A stretch of DNA of 64,000 nt from Sphingomonas glaciei (GCF_023380025.1 NZ_CP097253.1:2265001-2329000); one strand, 5' to 3'. Positions 1 to 11,647 are shown, counted from the first letter of the stretch. Notes: generated by a model from the sequence alone, not told the origin. Made by a program: numbers and translations.

Positions 1-1
1 T

Positions 2-1249
2 TGGCTCACGCTGGAGGCGCGCAACGCGCTGCTGGAAAGCATGACCGACGAGGTCGGCGAACTGGTGCTCGACGACAATCGCCGCCAGACGCTGGCGCTG
101 TCGGTGGCAGAGCGCAGCGGGGCAGCCGGACTTCCGGTGCAGGTCCGCACGCTTGAACTGCTGGAAGCGGCCGGGCGGCTCGACCGCCGAGTCGAGGGGC
201 TGGAAAGCAGCGACGAATTGCTTCGCCGCGTCGGCGACAATCGCGGGCTGACCCGGCCCGAGCTTTCGGTCCTGCTCAGCCTGGCCAAGCTCAGCCTGCA
301 GGACGCGGCCGAGGAACTGCGCCTGGCCGAAGACCCGTTGATGCACGAGCAATTGCTGGCGGCCTTTCCCAAGCCGCTTCGCGAGGCGCATCGCGAGGCG
401 TTGTTGCGCCACAGGCTCGGTAACGAGATCATCGCCACCAAGGTCGCGAACCGCTTCGTCAACCGGCTGGGGCCGAGCGTTGCGCTCGACCTGACGGAAG
501 AGGAAGGAAGCTCGCTGGCGCAGGTCGTCGCGGCCTTCCTGACTGCCGAGCGCCTGCTCAAGCTCGACCTGCTGTGGCAGCGGATCGAGGACGCACCGGT
601 CAGCGAGGCGGTCCGGCTCGACCTGTTCGCGATGGCCGCGCAGAGCGTACGCAGCCACATGAGCGACATCCTCCGCGCCGCAGGCGGGGAGACGGGCGTG
701 TCCGATCTGGTCGCTCTGCTGGAGCCGGGCCTGACCGAGATCGACGCCGCCGCGCGCTCGATCATCCGCGACGAGGTCAAGGCACAGGCGGTCGCGCTTC
801 ACGGCTCGCTCGAGGCGCTTGGCGCGGGCGAGGCGATCGTCAGCGGGCTGGTCAAGCTGTACGAGCTCGACGGCGTGTTCGGCATCGCCGCTCTGTCCCA
901 GCGCAAGGAAATGGACGCGCTCGAACTGACCCACGCTTACGTCCGGATCGGCGAGGCGCTGGGCATTGACTGGGCGCAAAGCCAGGCGCTGCGCCTTCAT
1001 CCGGTCGACCAGTGGGAACGTCTCCTTGTCGCCGGCCTGCTCAAGGAGTTCGAGCAGCTGCGCATCGACTGGCTGTCACGCACCCGCGGTGACGACCCGG
1101 TCCAGGCGGTCGAACGCTGGGCCGAGCGGCAGGGCAAGCGGATCGATCAATTCCGCCGGCTGGTCACCCGCGCGCGGAGCGGAGGGTCGGTGAGCGTTCC
1201 GATGCTGGCGCAGATCGCCAGCCAGGCCCGCATCCTGTTGTCGCGCTAG
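2..1249 (+). CDS. NAD-specific glutamate dehydrogenase, large bacterial type (C-terminal part, 5' truncated by window)
   Basis: The reading frame is open from base 2, so the gene begins upstream of the window; about 415 C-terminal residues are present. The mainly helical sequence, with phrases such as NRGLTRPELSVLLSLAKL and LGNEIIATKVANRFVNRLG, matches the C-terminal region of the about 1,600-residue bacterial NAD-GDH family, which deaminates glutamate to 2-oxoglutarate in the cytoplasm. The catalytic Rossmann region lies outside the window. It ends 8 bases before the next gene on the same strand. Confidence 0.93.
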   Translation, partial: WLTLEARNALLESMTDEVGELVLDDNRRQTLALSVAERSGAAGLPVQVRTLELLEAAGRLDRRVEGLESSDELLRRVGDNRGLTRPELSVLLSLAKLSLQDAAEELRLAEDPLMHEQLLAAFPKPLREAHREALLRHRLGNEIIATKVANRFVNRLGPSVALDLTEEEGSSLAQVVAAFLTAERLLKLDLLWQRIEDAPVSEAVRLDLFAMAAQSVRSHMSDILRAAGGETGVSDLVALLEPGLTEIDAAARSIIRDEVKAQAVALHGSLEALGAGEAIVSGLVKLYELDGVFGIAALSQRKEMDALELTHAYVRIGEALGIDWAQSQALRLHPVDQWERLLVAGLLKEFEQLRIDWLSRTRGDDPVQAVERWAERQGKRIDQFRRLVTRARSGGSVSVPMLAQIASQARILLSR

Positions 1250-1257
1250 GGTCCGCC

Positions 1258-2109
1258 ATGCGCATCGCGATGCTGACCCCGGCACCCGACTATGGGGCGG
1301 ACTTCGACTGGGCCTTCGACAATCAGGCCGACGCGCTCAAGGCAGCGGGCGCCGAGGTGAGGGGCGTGCCTTGGACCGCGTTCGACAGTCCAAGCGATTT
1401 CGACCTGGTGTTGCCGCTGGTCGCCTGGGGCTACCACCTGCGTCACGCCGAGTGGCTCGCGTTCCTCGATCGCGCGGAGGCCGAAGGCTGGCCGATGATC
1501 AACCCGCCGGCCCTGCTGCGCTGGAACAGCGACAAGGCCTATCTCCGCGAGCTGGAGGCCAAGGGAATCGCCGCGGTGCCGACGCTGGAGGTCGATCACC
1601 TCAACGAGGCGGCGCTGGCGGCGGCGCACGGGGTGCTGGGCGCGGCGGAAGTGGTGATCAAGCCGCCGGTCTCGGCCGGGGCGTGGGGGACCTATCGGCT
1701 GAAACCGGGTGAGCCGCTTCCGCAAGAGGTGCACGGCCAGCGGATGCTGGTGCAGCCATGGCTGGGCGCGGTGGTCGAGGAGGGCGAGTATAGCCTGATC
1801 CTGCTCGGCGGGCGCTTGTCGCATTGCGTCGCCAAACGGCCCAAAGCGGGTGACTTCCGGGTCCAGCCCTATCATGGCGGGACGACCGAAGCGGCCGAAC
1901 TGCCGGAAGGCGCGCTGGCCTTGGCCGAAGCGGCATTGGCGGAAGCGCCAGCCAAGGCCACCTACGCCCGCGTCGACCTCATCCGCGGCACTACCGGCGA
2001 GTTGCAGTTGATGGAACTCGAGCTGATCGAACCGGCGCTGTTCCTGGAGTGCGAACCGACCGCCGCCGCCAATTTCGCAGCCGCGATCCTCAGCGAAGGC
2101 CTCGCCTAG
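1258..2109 (+). CDS. ATP-grasp domain protein
   Basis: A 283-residue cytoplasmic protein with the layout of RimK/glutathione-synthetase-like ATP-grasp enzymes. There is an N-terminal alpha/beta lobe, then a nucleotide-binding lysine region (EVVIKPPVSAGAWGTYRL, about residues 133-150) and a C-terminal metal-binding acidic stretch (LQLMELELIEPALFLE). Such enzymes form amide or peptide-like bonds through an acyl-phosphate; the substrates here cannot be told. It follows the glutamate dehydrogenase gene by 8 bases and may be cotranscribed with it. Confidence 0.8.
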   Translation: MRIAMLTPAPDYGADFDWAFDNQADALKAAGAEVRGVPWTAFDSPSDFDLVLPLVAWGYHLRHAEWLAFLDRAEAEGWPMINPPALLRWNSDKAYLRELEAKGIAAVPTLEVDHLNEAALAAAHGVLGAAEVVIKPPVSAGAWGTYRLKPGEPLPQEVHGQRMLVQPWLGAVVEEGEYSLILLGGRLSHCVAKRPKAGDFRVQPYHGGTTEAAELPEGALALAEAALAEAPAKATYARVDLIRGTTGELQLMELELIEPALFLECEPTAAANFAAAILSEGLA

Positions 2110-2110
2110 C

Positions 2111-2356
2111 TCACCCGCCCAGCGCGCGCCCGAACAGCCATTGCCGCAGCGCGCTGGTGAGGTTGGGCGGGTCTAAGACCTTGAGCCTCGCTTCGTCGAT
2201 CTCGGCGACCAGCGCGTTCACCGGCATCTCGGCATCGCGAGCCGCGATCTCCAGCGCACGCCAGAACAAGGGTTCCAGGCTGATGCTGGTCTGGTGACCG
2301 CGGATCAGGACGCTTCGCTTTACGGGCGGCGAATAGGTGACGGTCTCCACCGTCAA
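2111..2356 (-). CDS. Ribbon-helix-helix domain protein
   Basis: An 81-residue protein. The core (KRSVLIRGHQTSISLEPLFW, then a helix and NALVAEID) matches the short ribbon-helix-helix family found across alphaproteobacteria, usually taken as DNA-binding. The chosen TTG start at 2356 overlaps the TGA of the upstream reductase gene as TTGA, which suggests translational coupling; a GTG two codons later is the alternative. It is convergent with, and 1 base from, the ATP-grasp gene. Confidence 0.75.
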   Translation of the reverse strand: MTVETVTYSPPVKRSVLIRGHQTSISLEPLFWRALEIAARDAEMPVNALVAEIDEARLKVLDPPNLTSALRQWLFGRALGG

Positions 2357-3075
2357 TACATGTGCTGCCCGCCGTTGATGGACAAGGTCGACCCCGTTAC
2401 GAACCCGGCGTTTTCATCGACCAGGAAGGCCACTCCCCGCGCGATCTCGTCGGCCCGTCCCAGCCGGTTGACCGGAATCCGGGCGACGATCTTGCCGAGC
2501 ACGTCCTCGGGAACGGCGGCGACCATGTCGGTGTCGATGTAGCCCGGGGCGATGGCGTTGACGGTGATCCCGGCCCGCGCGCCTTCCTGAGCAAGCGCCT
2601 TGGTGAAGCCGTGGATGCCCGACTTGGCGGCGGCATAATTGACCTGGCCATATTGGCCGGCCTGGCCGTTGATCGAGCCGATGTTGACGATCCGGCCATA
2701 TCCGCGACCGACCATTCCGTCCCACACCGCCTTGGCCATGTTGAAGCAACCGCCGAGGTTGGTGTCGATGACTTCCTGCCACTTGGCATGGTCCATCCGC
2801 TTCATGGTGGTGTCGCGAGTGATACCGGCATTGTTGACCAGCACGTCGACCGGCCCGAGTGCTCCCTCGACCTCGCGCACGCCTGCGAGGCAGGCGTCAT
2901 GGTCGCTGACGTCCCACCGGAACGCCTTGATCCCGGTTCGTTCGGTGAACGCCTTCGCGCGCTCCTCATTGCCGGCATAATTGGCGGCGACGGTCATTCC
3001 CGCCTCCTGAAGCGCGACGCTGATCGCCTCGCCGATGCCGCGCGTGCCGCCGGTCACGATTGCCACTCTAGCCAT
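2353..3075 (-). CDS. phbB: Acetoacetyl-CoA reductase (SDR family)
   Basis: A 240-residue short-chain dehydrogenase/reductase. It has the cofactor loop TGGTRGIG at residues 8-15, NNAG in the middle, an S...YAAAKSG active-site motif and C-terminal GGQHMY. These match NADPH-dependent acetoacetyl-CoA reductases, which make (R)-3-hydroxybutyryl-CoA for polyhydroxyalkanoate. Start at MARVAIVTGG because a strong GAGGAG ribosome site lies just upstream; a longer frame to 3129 would overlap ferrochelatase. No PHA synthase is in the window, so a role in another 3-ketoacyl reduction is possible. Confidence 0.9.
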   Translation of the reverse strand: MARVAIVTGGTRGIGEAISVALQEAGMTVAANYAGNEERAKAFTERTGIKAFRWDVSDHDACLAGVREVEGALGPVDVLVNNAGITRDTTMKRMDHAKWQEVIDTNLGGCFNMAKAVWDGMVGRGYGRIVNIGSINGQAGQYGQVNYAAAKSGIHGFTKALAQEGARAGITVNAIAPGYIDTDMVAAVPEDVLGKIVARIPVNRLGRADEIARGVAFLVDENAGFVTGSTLSINGGQHMY

Positions 3076-3103
3076 CAAACTCTCCTCCTCAGGAGAAGTG
3101 AGC

Positions 3104-4111
3104 CTAGGCAGCCGCAATCCACCCGGCAAGCTCGCGGCGGATCAGGGCTTCCAGCATCGCCATGCCTTCGTCGCGGTCGTTGAGGCAGTCGAGCCGGGCG
3201 AAGTGGGTTCCGCCCGCACCCTCGAACTCCTCCTTGCCTCGAATGCCCAGCTCTTCGATCGTCTCCAGGCAATCGGCGGAAAAGCCCGGTGCGGCGATGG
3301 CGATCCGGGTCACGCCCTGCGGAGGATAGGCCTTGAGGACATCGTCGGTGGCAGGCTCGAGCCACTTGTCGCGGCCGAAGCGCGACTGGAAGCTGGTGTC
3401 GACCGGAAGGCTGAGCCGCTCGGCGAGCAGGCGCGCGGTCTTGCGGCAGTGGCAATGATAGGGGTCGCCCTTGCGCAGCGTCCGCTCGGGCATGCCGTGA
3501 TAGGACAGCAGCAGGCGCTGCGGCGTGAAGTCGAGCGTCGCCAGCTGCGCCTCGATGTCGCGCTGCAGCGCGCCGATATAGTCGGGGTTGTCGTGGTAGG
3601 GCGGAAGCGTGCGCAGCGCCGGCTGCCAGCGCATCCCGGCCAGCGTCAGAAACGCATAATCGTTGGCAGTGGCCGTCGTCGCCGCGCAATATTGCGGATA
3701 AAGAGGCGCCAGCAGGATGCGGTCACAACCGGCATCCTTGAGTGCGGTCAGCCGGTCCGGGATCGACGGATTGCCGTAGCGCATCGCCCAGTCGACCATC
3801 ACCGCCTCGCCCAGCCGCGGAGCCAGCTTTTGCGCCTGGCGGCGAGTGATGGCGGCGAGCGGCGACCCTTCCTCGGTCCACACCTGCGAATAGGCATGCG
3901 CCGACTTGGCCGGGCGCGTGCGCAGGACGAGGCCGTGGAGGATCGGTTTCCAGATCGCGCGCGGGATCTCGACCACGCGCGGATCGGACAGGAATTCGGC
4001 CAAGTAGCGGCGGACGGAGGGCACGTCGGCGCCATCGGGGGTGCCGAGATTGGTCAGCAGGACACCGATCTTGCGCGGCGGGATGACGGGATGGTCGGAA
4101 GGAGGAAGCAT
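3104..4111 (-). CDS. hemH: Ferrochelatase
   Basis: A 335-residue protein that inserts ferrous iron into protoporphyrin IX, the last step of haem synthesis. Diagnostic segments are VLLTNLGTPDGAD near the N-terminus, the YPQYCAATT region, LLSYHGMPERT with the metal-binding histidine, and the C-terminal APGFSADCLETIEEL segment. The length is normal for the family. It starts 5 bases after the stop of the molybdopterin oxidoreductase-like gene, so it is probably in the same - strand transcript. Confidence 0.97.
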   Translation of the reverse strand: MLPPSDHPVIPPRKIGVLLTNLGTPDGADVPSVRRYLAEFLSDPRVVEIPRAIWKPILHGLVLRTRPAKSAHAYSQVWTEEGSPLAAITRRQAQKLAPRLGEAVMVDWAMRYGNPSIPDRLTALKDAGCDRILLAPLYPQYCAATTATANDYAFLTLAGMRWQPALRTLPPYHDNPDYIGALQRDIEAQLATLDFTPQRLLLSYHGMPERTLRKGDPYHCHCRKTARLLAERLSLPVDTSFQSRFGRDKWLEPATDDVLKAYPPQGVTRIAIAAPGFSADCLETIEELGIRGKEEFEGAGGTHFARLDCLNDRDEGMAMLEALIRRELAGWIAAA

Positions 4112-4116
4112 GAGCC

Positions 4117-6254
4117 TCAGGACATCGGATCGAAAGGAAGGCTGCGCAAGCGACGTCCGGTTGCAGCCGCCAGGGCGTTGCCGACAGCCGCGGGGGCAGC
4201 TGCCGACCCGAGGCCGCTTGCACCGCCGGGCGCGGCGTCACTAGCCAGCACTTCGACCAGTATCTCGGGCGCGGCGGCAAGCGTCGGCACCTGCGGCTCC
4301 AGCGGACCGAGCACCCGGCCGTGGCGGAAGGAGGGCGCGCGGGCGAGCGCCTGGCCGATGGCCGCCAGCATGGCGCCCTCAACCTCGGCCTTGACCAGGG
4401 CCGGGTTGACCACCCGCCCGCAATCGACCGCCGCCACCAGCCGGCTTACCACCACGTCGCCCCCCGTTCCCAATTGCGCCTGTCCAACCACCGCAATGTG
4501 GCTGCCATAGCCGCTGAACGCGCAAAGTCCCATTTGGCTACCGGGGCCGCCGCCGTCCCATCCGCCAAGCGCCGTCGCGCGGACCAGGCAGCGGGCGAGG
4601 CGGGGGTTCCCAGCCAGCAGCGTCATTCGCTGGCTGAGCGGATCACGGCCCCCGATCCGTGCCAGTTCGTCGAGGAAATTCTCGGTGAAGAAGGTCAGTG
4701 CCGGGTGGAGCTCGCCGCGATGGTAGCCGAGACGGAGCGGCAGGTCGGCCGGCGCGACGTCGAACGCGACATTGGGAATGCCGTAGGGAAGCGGCTCGAG
4801 CGCGGCGGCGCGAAGGGCGCCGCTGCCGCCGCCAAGCAGGCGGGAAAAGGCCTGCGCGGTCCCGTCGCCGCCGGCCAGTCGCATCCGCCAGCCGGCGATG
4901 CTGCCGTCGGGCAGGGTCCGTGCGAACAGCCGAGCCTTGAGCGGGGAGCGGAGCGCATCGCCGCGCACCTGCTCGGTCCTGCTGGCGATCACCTGCACCG
5001 GGCGCCCGGTGCGGCGGGCGAGGGTGGCGGCAACCGGCACCATCTCGGCCTCCAGCGCGGCGCCGCCCTGCCCGCCGACCGGCATCGGATAGAGCAGGGT
5101 CTGGCCGAGCGGCACCCCGGCCGCCTCGGCCGCCGCGCGCCGAGCAACTTCGGGCGCCTGGGTCGCGGCCCAGACCTCGAGCAGGCCGCCTTCCAGCCGA
5201 GCGGTGGCGCCGGGCGGCTCGAGGTCGGGGTGGAGCTGTGCCGCGGCGGAGTAAGTAGCGGCGAGCGGGCGGATCCCGGCAAAGGCTTCGTCGACGTCGC
5301 CGAGCGCGTAGAGCTGCTGATGATCATCGCCAGCCAGAGCGAGGTCGAGCGCGGCGTCGATCGCCGCATCGTCTCCCCCGGCGGGGCCAAGGACCCGGAC
5401 CTGCGCCGCCGCCAGCGCGCGCTCGGCCGACCACCAGTCATCGGCCAGCGCGGCGACCCAGCCGTCGGCGGTTTCGAAGCGGATGCCGCGGGGCGGAGCG
5501 GAGTTGATCGACACGCTTCCTCGCCCGGGGCGGCGGACGGAAGCATGGAGCATGCCGGGCAGGCGTACGTCCCCGGCGAACCGCAGGCGGCCCTCGGCCT
5601 TGGGCTGCGCGTCGAGGCGGGCGACGGGCTTGCCGGCAAGCTCGCCGGGGGTTTCGCGCAGCGGGATGTCGCCGCCGGGCAACGACCGGGCCGCGGCGCC
5701 GTCGGCCAGCGCGGCAAACGGCACCGCCTTGCCTTCGTGGCGGACGAAGCCGCCGCCGGTGTCGCATTCGGCGGCGCGCACCTTCCAGCGGTCGGCGGCC
5801 TCGGTGATCAGCAGCACGCGCGCGGCGGCGGCGGCCTGGCGCATCGGTATTTCCAGCGCGCGGATCGAGGTGGCGCCGGCGGTAATTCGCAGCAGACCGG
5901 GATCGGGCGCCGATGGCCAGGCGCGGGCCCCCTCCAGCCAGCCCGATTGCTCGGCAAGCTCATTGTCCCAGCGGCTGCCCGAGCGGGCGGGAGCGACGCC
6001 GACAGTTTCCCACGCCGCGCCCAGTTCATCGGCGGCGATCTGGGCGAGGCCGGTCCAGATGCCCTGACCGGTCTCAACCTGAGGGACGGCGACCGTCAAG
6101 CGGCCGTCGCGGCCGATCAGTACCCCGGGGCCGAGCGCGAGGCTGTCCTTGCCTAGGGCGAGACTGGCCGGGTCGGCGCGCGGCCACAGGCTCCAGGCGA
6201 CCGCCAGCCCGGCAGCCGCTCCGGTGCCGACCAGCAGGGTACGGCGGCTGAGCT

Positions 6255-6258
<4 letters not shown>
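4117..6258 (-). CDS. Tat-exported molybdopterin oxidoreductase-like protein (xanthine dehydrogenase/IorB family), active site atypical
   Basis: A 713-residue protein resembling the large molybdenum-cofactor subunit of isoquinoline 1-oxidoreductase/aldehyde oxidase enzymes. The N-terminus LSRRTLLVGTGAAAGLAVAW is a twin-arginine signal. The family-typical C-terminus (NALAAATGRRLRSLPF) is present. The usual GVGEP-type motif with the catalytic glutamate reads SGLGSAAAP here, and the expected GGGFGRR-type loop reads GGQGGAAL. No 2Fe-2S small subunit lies next to it. The TTG start overlaps the TGA of the upstream synthetase (TTGA), with no separate ribosome site. It could be a specialised or inactive paralogue. 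Confidence 0.8.
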
Positions 6259-7922
<1,664 letters not shown>

Positions 7923-7994
7923 GGTGTTTGCGTCTCCTTGGCCTTTGCGTGGCTCCTCCTTATGAGACCTCGGGTCCAAGAGGAAAGACCAGTA

Positions 7995-8867
7995 ATGAAC
8001 TTGATGGTGGCAGCGATCGACTTCACCAAGCTCGGGCTCAGCCCGGTCGCGCTCGACCTTGGGGTGTTCGAACTGCGGTGGTACAGCCTGGCCTATCTGG
8101 CCGGCATCTTCCTTGGCTATTGGTACCTGCTGAAGCTGATCAAGCAGGCCGGCGCCCCGATGGCCCGGCGGCACGCCGACGATCTGGTCTTCTATGCCTC
8201 GCTCGGCGTGATCCTCGGCGGCCGGCTCGGCTACGTCCTGTTCTATCGCCCTGGCTATTACCTCGAGAGCCCGCTGGAGATCATCAAGCTGTGGGATGGA
8301 GGAATGAGCTTCCATGGCGGTGTGATCGGGACCAGCGTCGCGATCATCTACCTCGCCTGGAAAGAGAAGCTGCAGTGGCTTCGGATCCACGACTACGTTG
8401 CCTGCGTGGTGCCGATCGGGCTGTTCACCGGGCGGCTGGCGAATTTCGTCAACGCCGAACTGTGGGGCGCCCCGACCAACGTGCCCTGGGCGGTTCGCTT
8501 TCCCGAGGTGATCGCGGGCGTGGTCACGCTTGGTCCGCCGCGGCATCCCAGCCAGCTGTACGAAGCGGCGCTGGAAGGGCTGCTGCTGTTCGCGATCCTG
8601 GCGGTGATGTTCTGGCGCACCCGCGCGCGCTACCAGCCGGGCATGCTGGTGGGGGCCTTCCTGTTCTTCTACGGCGTGTTCCGGTTCGGCGTGGAATTCA
8701 TCCGCGAGCCCGACAACCACCTGCGCGGCTTTGCGGAAACGACCGGCCTGCACATGGGGCAGTGGCTGTGCGTCCCGATGATCCTCGGCGGACTGTATCT
8801 CATGGCCACCGCCAAGGGCCGGCGCCAGCGGGTGGAAAGCTTCGCCGGGCAGGAGAGCATCGCCTGA
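7995..8867 (+). CDS. lgt: Prolipoprotein diacylglyceryl transferase
   Basis: A 290-residue polytopic inner-membrane enzyme that transfers diacylglycerol from phosphatidylglycerol to the lipobox cysteine of prolipoproteins. The signature [12 protein letters not shown], the [12 protein letters not shown] motif and the [13 protein letters not shown] segment are clear, with about seven hydrophobic spans. Start at ATG 7995 behind GAGGAAAG; length fits the family. It heads a + strand operon with the next three genes, joined by overlapping stops and starts. Several lipoproteins in this window would be its substrates. Confidence 0.97.
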   Translation: MNLMVAAIDFTKLGLSPVALDLGVFELRWYSLAYLAGIFLGYWYLLKLIKQAGAPMARRHADDLVFYASLGVILGGRLGYVLFYRPGYYLESPLEIIKLWDGGMSFHGGVIGTSVAIIYLAWKEKLQWLRIHDYVACVVPIGLFTGRLANFVNAELWGAPTNVPWAVRFPEVIAGVVTLGPPRHPSQLYEAALEGLLLFAILAVMFWRTRARYQPGMLVGAFLFFYGVFRFGVEFIREPDNHLRGFAETTGLHMGQWLCVPMILGGLYLMATAKGRRQRVESFAGQESIA

Positions 8868-9841
8868 CGCCCTTCGCCCGCGCGTTGCACGAGCGGCTCC
8901 GCAGCGACGGACCGCTCAGCGTCGAGGCCTATATGGAGGCCTGCAACGCTTATTATTACGCGACCCGCGACCCGCTGGGCGCGGGCGGCGACTTCACCAC
9001 CGCGCCCGAGATCAGCCAGATGTTCGGCGAACTGGTCGGAGCGGCGCTGGCCGATGTCTGGCGCCGCGCGGGTTCGCCCGCCAACGTCCGCTATGTCGAA
9101 CTAGGCCCGGGGCGCGGCACGCTGGCCAGCGACGCGCTGCGGGTGATGCGCTCGATCGGGCTCACCCCGCCGGTACACCTGGTGGAAGCCAGCCCGACCC
9201 TGCGCGAGGCGCAGGCGGCGCTGCTGGGTGCGGTCACGCATCACGAGGCGATCGGGGACCTGCCGGGCGATGCGCCGCTGCTGGTGGTCGCCAACGAGTT
9301 CCTCGATGCGCTGCCGATCCGCCAGCATGTTGCGGGCGTCGAGCGGCACGTGGAGTGGATCGGCAGTGGCCTCGCCTTCGACCGCGACGGCGAGGTGCTG
9401 GAGACGTCGCCCGCACGAGACGAAGCGGTGGCGGCCCTTGCCGAAGGTTTGGTGGCGATCGGCGGCGCAGCGCTGGTGATCGACTATGGCCATGAGCGCA
9501 GCGCAGCGGGCGATACGCTGCAGGCGGTGCGCGAGCATCGCTTCGCCCCGGTGCTCGACAATCCGGGCGAGCATGACCTGACCAGCCATGTCGACTTCCA
9601 GCGGGCGGCGGAAGTCGCGCGGGAGGCGGGGGCGTTCGTCGCCGGACCCGCCGAGCAGGGTGCGTGGCTCGAACGGCTCGGCATCCAGGCCCGCGCCCGT
9701 GCGCTGGCCAACGCCGCTCCGCACCGCGCCGGCGAGATCGAGGCGGCGCGCGCGCGGCTGTGCCGGCCCGACCAGATGGGCAGCCTGTTCAAGGTGCTTG
9801 CCATCCACTCGCCGGAATGGCCAAGCCCGGCGGGACTATGA
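8864..9841 (+). CDS. SAM-dependent methyltransferase, MidA/NDUFAF7-like
   Basis: A protein of about 325 residues of the DUF185/MidA family; the mitochondrial relative NDUFAF7 methylates an arginine of a respiratory complex I subunit. The family landmarks are [18 protein letters not shown], the SAM-binding [17 protein letters not shown] and [13 protein letters not shown]. No ATG fits the expected N-terminus. A CTG at 8864 overlaps the lgt stop (CTGA) and has AGGAG 8 bases upstream; TTG at 8885 is the alternative. The protein substrate is unknown. Confidence 0.88.
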   Translation: MTPFARALHERLRSDGPLSVEAYMEACNAYYYATRDPLGAGGDFTTAPEISQMFGELVGAALADVWRRAGSPANVRYVELGPGRGTLASDALRVMRSIGLTPPVHLVEASPTLREAQAALLGAVTHHEAIGDLPGDAPLLVVANEFLDALPIRQHVAGVERHVEWIGSGLAFDRDGEVLETSPARDEAVAALAEGLVAIGGAALVIDYGHERSAAGDTLQAVREHRFAPVLDNPGEHDLTSHVDFQRAAEVAREAGAFVAGPAEQGAWLERLGIQARARALANAAPHRAGEIEAARARLCRPDQMGSLFKVLAIHSPEWPSPAGL

Positions 9842-10341
9842 CCACCCGCCCCGCCACCGTCGCCGACCTGCCCGCCATCGACCAGGTCTTCCGCACCAGT
9901 TTCTGCGACACCTTCGCGCACCTCTATGACCCGCGCGACCTGGCGGCCTTCCTGGCCGGGTTCACGCCGGAGGGCTGGGCGGCGGAGTTCGCTGATCCGG
10001 CCTATGCCTTCCAGGTCGGCGAGGCGGAGGGCGCGGTGGTCGGCTATGCCAAGCTCGGCCCCAACAAGCTGCCCCATGTCGCGCCGGGCGACGTCATCGA
10101 GTTGAAGCAACTCTACCTGCTCAAGGAAGCGCATGGGACCGGGATCGCCCGCGCGCTGATCGATTGGGTGCAGGCCGAGGCGCGGCGGCGGGGCGCGTCG
10201 CGGATGGCGCTGTCGGTGTGGAGCGAGAATTGGCGGGCGCAGGCTTTTTACAAGCGCTACGGCTTCGTCGATCGCGGGCCGGTCACCTTCATGGTCGGCA
10301 ACCATCCCGACGAAGACCGCGTGTGGGAGGCGGCGCTGTGA
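9838..10341 (+). CDS. GNAT family N-acetyltransferase
   Basis: A 167-residue protein with the GNAT fold: acetyl-CoA binding core around LKQLYLLKEAHGTGIARALIDW (motif Q/RxxGxG/A variant HGTGIA) and the C-terminal NWRAQAFYKRYGFVDRG. It starts with ATGA overlapping the methyltransferase stop and ends in GTGA with the next gene, so it is the third gene of the lgt operon. The acceptor substrate cannot be inferred from sequence. Confidence 0.9.
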   Translation: MTTRPATVADLPAIDQVFRTSFCDTFAHLYDPRDLAAFLAGFTPEGWAAEFADPAYAFQVGEAEGAVVGYAKLGPNKLPHVAPGDVIELKQLYLLKEAHGTGIARALIDWVQAEARRRGASRMALSVWSENWRAQAFYKRYGFVDRGPVTFMVGNHPDEDRVWEAAL

Positions 10342-11105
10342 GCGTTCCGGTGTGGCGCGCGCGCAGCCTGTCCGACTTGCCGCACGGCTTCCTCGGACGC
10401 GCGGGCGGGGTCAGCGAAGGGGCGATGGCCAGCCTCAACTGCGGGTGGGGCAGCGGCGACGATCGCGCTTTGATCGTCGAAAACCGCCGTCGCGCGGCCG
10501 ACGCGGTGCTGCCGGGCGCGCCCATCGTCTCGCCCTATCAGGTGCATGGGATCGAGGTGCTGGAGGCGGGCCACTGGTCCGACGATGAGCGGCCGCATGC
10601 CGATGCGCTGGTGACCGACCGGCCGGGCATCTTGCTTGGCATCCTCACCGCCGATTGCGCGCCGTTGCTGTTCGCCGACCGCGAGGCAGGCGTCGTCGGC
10701 GCCGCGCATGCCGGTTGGCGCGGGGCGCTGGGCGGAGTGGCCGAGGCGACGATCGCGGCGATGGAGCGGCTGGGTGCTGAGCGGAGCCGGATCGCGGCGG
10801 CGATCGGGCCGACCATCGCGCGGGCGAGCTACGAAGTCGATCCCGCCTTTCCCGAGCCGTTCCTGGCGGCAGACCCGCAAAGCGAGCGGTTCTTCGCCGA
10901 TGGACCCGCGGGCAAGCCGCATTTCGACCTGCCCGCCTACCTCCTTCACCGGCTGGGCGAAGCGGGGCTTCGGCAGGTCGAGGCGCTGGGGCTCGATACC
11001 TATGGGCGGGAGGCGGACTTCTATTCCTTCCGCCGCGCGACGCACCGCGGCGAGCCGAGCTATGGGCGGCAGATCAGCCTGATCGGGTTGCCGGCCCCGC
11101 GCTAA
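10338..11105 (+). CDS. pgeF: Purine nucleoside phosphorylase/laccase-domain protein (YfiH/PgeF family)
   Basis: A 255-residue member of the YfiH (DUF152) family, with HGFLGRAGGVSEG, the metal-ligand segments QVHGIEV and LTADCAPLLFAD, and AHAGWRGALGGV with the conserved histidine/cysteine zinc ligands. Relatives are annotated as multicopper polyphenol oxidase, purine nucleoside phosphorylase or peptidoglycan-editing factor; the exact role is not settled from sequence. Start GTG 10338 overlaps the GNAT stop (GTGA). It ends the lgt operon. Confidence 0.9.
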   Translation: MSVPVWRARSLSDLPHGFLGRAGGVSEGAMASLNCGWGSGDDRALIVENRRRAADAVLPGAPIVSPYQVHGIEVLEAGHWSDDERPHADALVTDRPGILLGILTADCAPLLFADREAGVVGAAHAGWRGALGGVAEATIAAMERLGAERSRIAAAIGPTIARASYEVDPAFPEPFLAADPQSERFFADGPAGKPHFDLPAYLLHRLGEAGLRQVEALGLDTYGREADFYSFRRATHRGEPSYGRQISLIGLPAPR

Positions 11106-11140
11106 CTTCTCGGCAAGGGCTTGGCCTTATGCTCGGGCAC

Positions 11141-11404
11141 ATGGCGCAACCTTTGCCGAGCAGGAAACAGGCGGTCGACCTGGCAGGCGGACCTCGCAAG
11201 CTGGGCTCGCGGATCCTCCGTGCGCCGCCGCCCAAGCCTGAAAAGCCGCTCAGCAAAGCGGAGCTTCGCGAGCGTGAGGCATGGGTGATGACCACCGGCA
11301 TGCTGGCGGTCGCGGTGGCGCTGATGGTGATCCTGCTCGCCGTCGCCCGGTGGGGCGGGTGGACCCCGGCCAACTACCAGGTGGAGATCAACGAGCAGGC
11401 CTGA
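11141..11404 (+). CDS. Small single-pass membrane protein, uncharacterised
   Basis: An 87-residue protein (ATG 11141; an upstream ATG at 11129 is possible) with a proline- and charge-rich cytoplasmic N-terminus. One hydrophobic span (TTGMLAVAVALMVILLAVA) is followed by a short outer tail. No family is recognised. It lies 35 bases after the lgt operon on the same strand and has the GC-rich codon usage of its neighbours, so it is probably a real lineage-specific gene. Confidence 0.65.
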   Translation: MAQPLPSRKQAVDLAGGPRKLGSRILRAPPPKPEKPLSKAELREREAWVMTTGMLAVAVALMVILLAVARWGGWTPANYQVEINEQA

Positions 11405-11422
11405 GGGCCGGGGCCCCGGGCG

Positions 11423-11647
11423 TCAGCTGCGCGAATGCAGCGGACGGAACGGGGCGCGCTTCGACGTGTCCGAGATCAGACTGGTCTTGAGCTTGCGGGT
11501 CATGGTCGCCGCGCCGTCGTTGCTCATGCAGACCAGGCGGGTCCCGCCGGCCGGGAGGGTTTCGAGGGCGGAGATGCCGACCTTGGCACTGTCGCACTTG
11601 GCGATCACTTCGGCTTCGGTCAGTTTCAGGAAAAGGGCACGGCTCAT
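11423..11647 (-). CDS. Small conserved-looking protein, uncharacterised
   Basis: A 74-residue protein (start ATG 11647) with two cysteines (AKCDSAKVG and RLVCMSNDG) and no signal or membrane segment. No function is recognised. Its ATG overlaps the TGA of the 54-codon gene upstream (ATGA), which supports both being translated. The longer frame running to 11902 is not used, because it would run through that coupled gene. Confidence 0.6.
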   Translation of the reverse strand: MSRALFLKLTEAEVIAKCDSAKVGISALETLPAGGTRLVCMSNDGAATMTRKLKTSLISDTSKRAPFRPLHSRS

